Assembly: GCA_964017045.1 (NCBI GenBank)
Contig: OZ024811.1
Span: forward strand, 13,731,818-13,795,817
DNA: 64,000 nt
Origin: Omphiscola glabra
Taxonomy: Eukaryota > Mollusca > Gastropoda > Lymnaeidae
Direction: 5' to 3'
Position 1 is the stretch's first letter. Each line of letters begins with the position of its first letter. A program made the translations under genes and the position numbers. The notes under the pieces were generated by a model. It did not search any database, was not told the DNA's origin, and saw only the letters and a program-made list of their open reading frames with translations. Positions 56,762 through 64,000 of this stretch are shown piece by piece.

Positions 56762-57712
56762 GTTTGGATACACGCATCATACAGTACCAACTTGAACACA
56801 ATTTAACTAAATATACGCATCATACAGTACCAACTTGAACACCATTTAACTAAATATACGCATCATACAATACCAACTTGACACCATTTAACTAAATATA
56901 CGCATCATACAGTACCAACTTGAACACCATTTAACTAAATATACGCATCATACAATACCAACTTGAACACCATTTAACTAAATATACGCATCATACAATA
57001 CCAACTTGAACACCATTTAACTAAATATACGCATCATACAGTACCAACTTGACACCATTTAACTAAATATACGCATCATACAGTACCAACTTGAACACCA
57101 TTTAACTAAATATACGCATCATACAATACCAACTTGAACACCATTTAACTAAATATACGCATCATACAATACCAACTTGAACACCATTTAACTAAATATA
57201 CGCATCATACAGTACCAACTTGAACACCATTTAACTAAATATACGCATCATACAGTACCAACTTGAACACCATTTAACTAAATATACGCATCATACAGTA
57301 CCAACTTGAACACCATTTAACTAAATATACGCATCATACAGTACCAACTTGAACACCATTTAACTAAATATACGCATCATACAGTACCAACTTGAACACC
57401 ATTTAACTAAATATACGCATCATACAGTACCAACTTGAACACCATTTAACTAAATATACGCATCATACAGTACCAACTTGAACACCATTTAACTAAATAT
57501 ACGCATCATACAGTACCAACTTGAACACCATTTAACTAAATATACGCATCATACAGTACCAACTTGAACACCATTTAACTAAATATACGCATCATACAGT
57601 ACCAACTTGAACACCATTTAACTAAATATACGCATCATACAGTACCAACTTGAACACCATTTAACTAAATATACGCATCGTACAACACCAACTTGAACAC
57701 CATGTAACTAAA
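56762..57712. repeat. 43-bp homogeneous satellite, about 22 copies
   Basis: The unit CACCATTTAACTAAATATAC-GCATCATACAGTACCAACTTGAA is almost invariant. Differences are CAGTACC/CAATACC and TTGAACACC/TTGACACC. The right-hand half is the more uniform. Confidence 0.97.
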
Positions 57713-58767
57713 CAGCGTAGTGTCATTATAACACAGCACGTGATTCACGCGTGAAAAAGCCATGCAGTTTAAAATGAATTTAAATTTCAGAGGCGAACAA
57801 AAGTAATTACAACCTAACCAAGTAAAGTGTGTGTTGCAAATTGCATGCGTCATAAAATAATTTAGCAGGCACGTTGAAGTAAAGTTAGTAATGTCTATTT
57901 GCCTCCACCCTCTCCCCCCCCCCCCCCCCCCCCCCCAAATAAATCCGTTACAAGACATTCCTTCAATGACCGACTGAAGCGTGAACACGAATCGACCAAA
58001 AGACACAACAGGTTTCGTGGTTGTGTGTTTGTGTTTAGATGCCAACACTACAGATTCGTGAATTCAACAGTGGAACAATCAATACAAGTCCTACGAGGGG
58101 TGTATTTAAATCCAGCGGTTCTGGAAACGTTGCCGCGTCTACCTCGTTTCAGCAAACGCAAAAAGCGCATCTTTCCGACAATTGAGAGTATGAGTCAGGC
58201 GTTTACCGTTTGTACAATTTCACTATGAAAATGTATGTGCGTATGACCTTGAGTGATTTTCGTCGGGATTAATAGTTTAAGAACACACAAACTAAATGAG
58301 GTGCTGTTGAACGATGATCAATAGGGTTGCATGGGTACCCGCTGCCGAACAAGAATTTAAGCAAGATACTTCACCGTTGAAAAGGGGGCACGCTTTGTTA
58401 TCTGTTAAATACGTTTGGAAGACTCGGCATGGGGCATTTAAATTGCACACCGGAATTTAAAAACCGACCTGGTTAACAATAAACATTATGCACGAAACCA
58501 CTGGCTGGACTTCGGCACTTTATAATGAAAAGGCTCTATCTGAAATTAACCCATTTCCAGTCCGCAGAGGACGAACAAATAATTGACAAGTGAGGCATTA
58601 TATTATTAAAGGCACTGGAATTGCCAACACATTAACCTCAGCACTAATGCGGTATGCCTGGAGCCAGCGGTTTTCAATGAGAGCCTCGCGTGGTAATATA
58701 TTACGTGTCGCAAGATTTTGATATAAAGAATACAAATTATACACGAACATTTTATTATTTTGATATT
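57713..58767. other. Non-coding flank
   Basis: A C run of about 20 bases at 57917. No frame with a recognisable domain. Confidence 0.45.
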
Positions 58768-59013
58768 TCACCTACACAGTATTGGATCTACACAGTATTG
58801 GATCTACACAGTATTGGATCTACACAGTATTGGATCTACACAGTATTGGATCTACACAGTATTGGATCTACACAGTATTGGATCTACACAGTATTGGATC
58901 TACACAGTATTGGATCTACACAGTATTGGATCTACACAGTATTGGATCTACACAGTATTGGATCTACACAGTATTGGATCTACACAGTATTGGATCTACA
59001 CAGTATTGGATCT
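58768..59013. repeat. 16-bp minisatellite, about 15 perfect copies
   Basis: CACAGTATTGGATCTA repeated without visible mismatch. All three forward frames stay open as an artefact. Confidence 0.98.
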
Positions 59014-60281
59014 ATACTCATCTAATCTAATTGGAATCGTTTAAAAAATAATAATAATAATCAATTCACCATGTTAATTTAAAAAACAACCAAAAAATAT
59101 TGTTTTTAAACCTTTTATAAATGGTAAGAGAAAAAGCCAGAAGCGGTAGCTCTCACAAAGAAGTCCATTTGAAAGCATCAAAGTCAACGTCTGGGGACAG
59201 GAAATGGAATTCTTCAGTATGCAACTGGGTCAGACTCGCCAGGCACGCGCGAATAAAACTTTGAAATGGCCTCCCAAAAGACAACCACGGTCAGTAATGT
59301 GTTTATGATAATTTGGATCATGAGGCTTGGAGAGGATATGGGGATGGCTTCAGATGCTCTTGGAGAAAAGTGGGGTATGAGCTGGATCTGTTCCATCAAG
59401 AACATTAGTAAAAGCATCAGCTCCATATCCAGACGTATAGTGTGTCGACTACCAAACACTTTTATCAATGGCGAAGGGAGAAATTAACCACTGACGACAT
59501 TGGACTTTCAACTCATCAATACATTATACCAGGGTGTTGAGTATAACAATTGTTGATATTATTCCAGTGTTAGAAACCATAAGCAGACACTTTTTCCAGT
59601 AAAATATGAAAAATGATATGTGAAAAATAAAAAATTATCACGAAAACTAGTAATTTGCTTTCTATACAAAGTATACGGATTGCTATAGTTAAGACGTGAA
59701 ATGGGTTCCAAATATAAATAAACATATTCTCTTCATAGAGAACTTGGTCCCGTGTTGGTCAGAGACACATTTTTCTCCTTTGAAAATAGTAGTTCAAAGA
59801 GGTATCATACGTCTCCATAGTCTTTTTATGTACCAACCATCATTTATGGATAAACGCATATTTGAAATGCATAAACTATGTATACGTACACGTTGTCTTT
59901 TACATTGTATGTTAAAAAAAAGCTCATTCATTCAAATTTGAACATCAATTACGGAAGTTATAATTTTTTTATTTTTTTTTATTAAAAATAAAGTCTAGCG
60001 TCTTACTTAAAATTACTCTAAATTCTTACTTTAAAAAAAAAAAAGCAATAAACGATAACTTAAGAACCATTGCGTTGTATTCAAACACCCAAGTGGGGAT
60101 TATTGGGATTAATGAGGATCACTAAATCGTGTGGTTTAATTCTCGTGAACTGTGTTTTGTCTATACGTCATGATACAGAGCGTGAAATAGCGCTCCAGAG
60201 AGCGAGACGCTGTGACGAACGACGTGGCATACGCAAGTAAAAGTCAAGGTCACTCCACATTCCAACCCGTTTATTTAAAAA

Positions 60282-60325
<44 letters not shown>

Positions 60326-60668
60326 ACACTTAGATGTCATCCCGATCTCCTCGGCGTGCAGTCGAAATTTTTTTCATAATAAAGAAAATCTCTGTGTTAC
60401 ACACATTCCAAATCCGCGTAATATTTGCGTCTTGCATGAATCGTGTAGCAAGGACTGCACCCAACGGGCCGCATGCAGCGAGTGGATTTAAAACCCCAGG
60501 GAATGCAATTTAACGCTAGCATAACACGACGCGTGTCAAGGATAACTCTTGATGGCCTGTAACAGAATAGACACAAGACTTAAATTGAAGGATTGACAGT
60601 ACAAAAGGTCACAAAATACCCGAAATAATCAATTTCAAATGTTCTTTTCGTCTGTAAAATGTGATCAT
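59014..60668. other. Non-coding flank with (AT)n at 60285-60322
   Basis: AT-rich. The dinucleotide run is the only repeat seen. No gene supported. Confidence 0.5.
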
Positions 60669-61382
60669 TGTTACGAATGACTTGGGCAGGGGTACAGGAC
60701 AGAGCTCCATTGTTGTTAAGGTAACTTATTGGAAGGACGGAAATTGCAGTTAGTTTTGGGGAGGCATCGTTGAAGGGGTGGGGTTATGGTTAAAAGATTG
60801 TCGCATCTTTGGCATAGAGGGGATGGATTATTTCCATGATTTCGAATGATAATTTTGGGGTTAACGACGGGAAATTCTAATTGATGGGCTATTAGGGGAC
60901 AGGGATGTGTTGTTAGATAGCATTCCTGGGCCACCTATGGAGGTATAGAATGGTATATACGACAAAACTCTTCATCACATGGGGGGGGGGGGGGGTTCCT
61001 TGAGTTGGAAGTATAGAGAGAGAGAAGGGAGCTAAGAGAGCAGTTGTAAAGTAATAGTTACAAGAGAGATCAGGAGACGATAGTTGACTAGTTGATAGCT
61101 TTAGAGATTCATATAGGTATAAAAGCTGACAATCAGTGAAGACTATAGAAGAGCTTTTTATTTGAGTAATAGAAAATACATTCTCTTTGATACTTTCTGG
61201 ACACCTGGAGTTTGAGTTGTTTAGTTTTATTCAAGTCTACTCTGTGCTTTGTCTGTACAACGCCTATATGCTCACAATATAAATCACAGAGAGGAGCGGT
61301 CCTGCACTGACCACTACTACATCAATACAGCCTTTGATAAGTCGTGACCGGAGACCTCCACCGTAACAACCGTTCTGTGCCA
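60669..61382 (+). mobile_element. Solo LTR, copy 2
   Basis: Begins TGTTACGAATGACTTGGGCA and ends CCGTTCTGTGCCA (TG...CA). It is flanked by a perfect 5-bp duplication, ATCAT (60664-60668 and 61383-61387), as expected for a retroviral-type integration. It shares GGACGGAAATTGC-GTTAGTT, AATGATAATTTTGGGGTTAA and GTGAAG-CTA blocks with 44790-45553. It has a TATA-like GAATGGTATATACGAC. No internal coding region adjoins it. Confidence 0.75.
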
Positions 61383-61564
61383 ATCATGTTCATTTTTTGT
61401 CTCGATCAAATAAGGTACATAGGCAAATTTCAATGTATTCAAATTTATGCAATGCACTTATCTAAACCGGATATAAAAAAGGTCACAGTTTGGGTTGATT
61501 TTGACAAAAATGTGGATTAAGTACTTGCAGCCTATGGCCTTCAATTTCAATTCATTCCCTACTC

Positions 61565-61761
61565 CAGTGGTCGGAAAACTCATTTGTCAAAAGAGCCAAA
61601 AATCAGCAGCAGGACGATTTTTAAAAAAAATTGGGAACCAAATTTCTTTTCAAGCACCATGTTTTTCGGAGTCAAAACCGATTTTTGGCCGACTGGCAGA
61701 GCCGCACACAGGTCGTTAAAGAGCCGCATGCGGCTCGTAAGCCATGGTTTGCCGACCGCTG
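61565..61761. mobile_element. hAT-type MITE with CAGTGGTCGG ends
   Basis: CAGTGGTCGGAAAACTCATT on the left pairs loosely with CCATGGTTTGCCGACCGCTG on the right. AAAGAGCCGCATGCGGCTC occurs near the right end. The flanks match at only 5 of 8 (CCCTACTC/CCCCAGCC). The 197-bp element has no coding capacity. Confidence 0.7.
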
Positions 61762-62586
61762 CCCCAGCCCATTAGTGCTGAGACCAGTCTTGACTCTTGA
61801 TATAAATCTATGGCACGGGGGCTTAAGAGCCAAAGGCACCCCACCAAGAGAATTAAATCAACTTACTTTTTTTTTTTTTTTTTAAATCTGCCGACGCCGT
61901 TGCGATAATGCGTGTCAGGTTAAAAATATATATTTTTCATTAAGGTCAGATTAAAATCGTCTTAACCTAAATAGGTATAAAACATGTATATAGTCTATGA
62001 AAAAGGTCGATTCCCGTTACACATTTATATATACGGCCTATTACGAAAACAAAGCAATAAAACAACCGGTAAATCAGACTACATAATCTGATACTCTCTG
62101 ATCCACAAGGGGGCGGCAGGGACGGCGACATGTGGCTCTTTATATTTCGTTCACTAATTAAACACGGAAAGACACGTTCTGTGTTTCTTTCTTTCTTACT
62201 TTTCTAAACCTGCCTGAGTCACATCTCCTTTGCTTGTATAATGTATAATTAACGCCAGCCGCCCCCTCACGCCCCTGAGAACACGCGGCCCCGCAGCTTT
62301 CTAAGATGTTGAGGATGATTAAGCGAAGTCGTGTGCGCCGTATGTAAACATACCCCCACGTATGTAAACATACCCCGCACTCTTCAAGTTGACGTACTTT
62401 CTGAAACGCACGTGGAAGCTCTGGTTGGTCAAACACTCAAAACAAGTTATTCGTTAATTTAACTGAAAAGATAAAACCCGAGAACTTTTTTTAAAAATCC
62501 TTAAACGCCCGAAATGAAGTCCATCCAAACAAGTCCACGGATAAAGGATGTGCACCATGTCCTAAATGAGGAAAGTTATTTTTGGA

Positions 62587-62629
<43 letters not shown>

Positions 62630-62924
62630 GGCATTTGGTTCTCAAGCCTTCCAGGATGGTGGACCTTAACACATGCAAACGTTTAGTTGCACACCCCCCC
62701 CCCAACCTCCACACACAACAGACACTCCAGACGTGCGAGGTCATCGAGTGCGTCAGTTGTAAAAACATGACACAACCTCCAGCTGCTCATCTTCGATTAA
62801 AATTTGAAGAGAAAAAAATAATAAAAAGCAACCAGCTTAGATCAGGTAAAGTAGGGGCAAAAAAGTTAAATGAAACTTTTATACAGCGATAAGAAATATA
62901 TATATATATTGGAAACTGCTTTCA

Positions 62925-62966
<42 letters not shown>

Positions 62967-64000
62967 CACTAAACATGTTCTTTTTTTTTTTATTGAATGT
63001 AACCATTCATTTAAAGACAGATTCGTGAATTCGCATTTAAGGAATTTTCACCGAAAGGCAACAATCATTGTTACTTTTTTTTGAATGAACTTAAGTATAT
63101 ATAAGTGTAATGCAGAACAAATAAATACTCTGACCGCCACATTTGTAATGACATAAGTAGCATTTGCAAACTTAAAGAATACGGCTGAGCACGTCTATGA
63201 AAAAGATGAGCCAAAAGCATTTCATGTCGTAGCTTTTACATTAAATGAAATGTCCAATTGCCAATAGGAAGAGAACACGCTTCAGAGAGTAAGGGAAACT
63301 GTAAGGAGTACTGAGAGTGAGTTAGATGTACATAATTACAATGTATTTGGGACACACACATATGTATGAGAATCCATGGGGAAAAAAAAAACTTCTTCCA
63401 CTCGTGGTCTAATTTTACGCTGCTGACCAAATATACGCGTACTTGACCCCGACCTACTAGAAGTAGTCGAGTGGATCATGACCTGACGCGGGAGGGACCC
63501 TGTCCTAACAAGAAGGTCACGAGCTCTAGAATACGGAAAGGACGTTTGCGCCCAACACATATCCACGTCAGGGTCAGGGCGAGTGTGTTTCAGCTATGAG
63601 ATCCTAATGTTTGTATCAGTGTTAACCAGGCTAACAAACGCTAATTAGTTACTAATTGCCTTGGCTCTTCTACTCACCGCGAAGTCGAATACGATGAAAG
63701 AGTATGTTAAAATAGTGACGAACATTTCTTTGTTTAAAAAAAAAAAATTAAATCAAGAAATTACACCGTTTAGGACGTTTCAATTATACCCACAGTGCAC
63801 ATAGTAAAATTTAAACGTTCACAAAATATTTACAGATCAATATTGTTGGCCCTGCTATTTTACACTAAGCAGAACATGATGGGTAATAAATGTATACTGT
63901 CCGGTGACCGCAAAGGTCGGCGAGGGCTCGGCCAGTCGGTGCAGGAAGCGACAAAACAATATTCTAGATTCTATAGGGAATACCGGTATGCTGTCAAACT
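61762..64000. other. Non-coding flank with (AT)n runs
   Basis: AT runs at about 62593-62624 and 62934-62962, and a short direct repeat of TATGTAAACATACCCC at 62340-62375. No gene, RNA or element ends are supported. Confidence 0.5.

Noticed and set aside
61584..61885. Overlapping 63-84 codon frames
   Set aside because: They lie within or run out of a 197-bp hAT-type MITE and show no protein similarity.

Overview
The window is animal nuclear DNA, most likely from a mollusc and probably a gastropod such as a freshwater pond snail. The main gene has GT-AG introns. There is no bacterial-style gene packing. Most of the sequence is AT-rich, with very many minisatellites, long G/C homopolymer runs and short non-autonomous DNA transposons. 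The mollusc assignment is an inference: SPIN-type hAT elements are present, and as I recall that family is known from tetrapods, a triatomine bug and the pond snail Lymnaea. I could not test this by search.

Positions 346-13499, minus strand, hold the only convincing protein gene: a PEAK1/PRAG1-family pseudokinase scaffold. I assembled eleven coding exons by hand. All ten internal junctions are GT-AG and phase-compatible, giving 1,828 continuous codons. The start is firm. The protein begins with a Cys-Cys-Cys-His motif spaced as in human PEAK1. A long disordered scaffold of tyrosine, proline and serine motifs follows, including YEEI, YVSM and PxxP sites. It ends with the SHED dimerisation helix and the kinase N-lobe. 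The rest of the C-lobe and the C-terminal SHED helices must lie beyond position 1. Several introns carry their own tandem repeats, three of them close to 5' splice sites.

From 13.5 kb to 64 kb I find no supportable protein gene. This is 5' flank or a long 5'UTR intron. It holds about 25 minisatellite or microsatellite arrays with units of 2-74 bp, up to about 950 bp long. Five SPIN-like hAT MITEs lie at 16.9, 30.1, 31.2, 41.6 and 43.1 kb. Other hAT MITEs are at 30.6, 47.2, 48.1 and 61.6 kb. A 752-bp hAT relic at 51.8 kb still encodes a piece of transposase C-terminus. Other elements are two copies of a palindromic Mutator-like element (52.6 and 54.1 kb), a Harbinger-like MITE (17.6 kb), a TA-target-site element carrying an internal minisatellite (43.5 kb), a mariner-like MITE (13.9 kb) and two copies of one LTR (44.8 and 60.7 kb). 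Nearly all other long open frames are repeat arrays read as protein.

No set of interacting genes is visible. The interest lies in the invertebrate PEAK-family architecture, the traces of horizontally mobile DNA transposons and the extreme minisatellite load.
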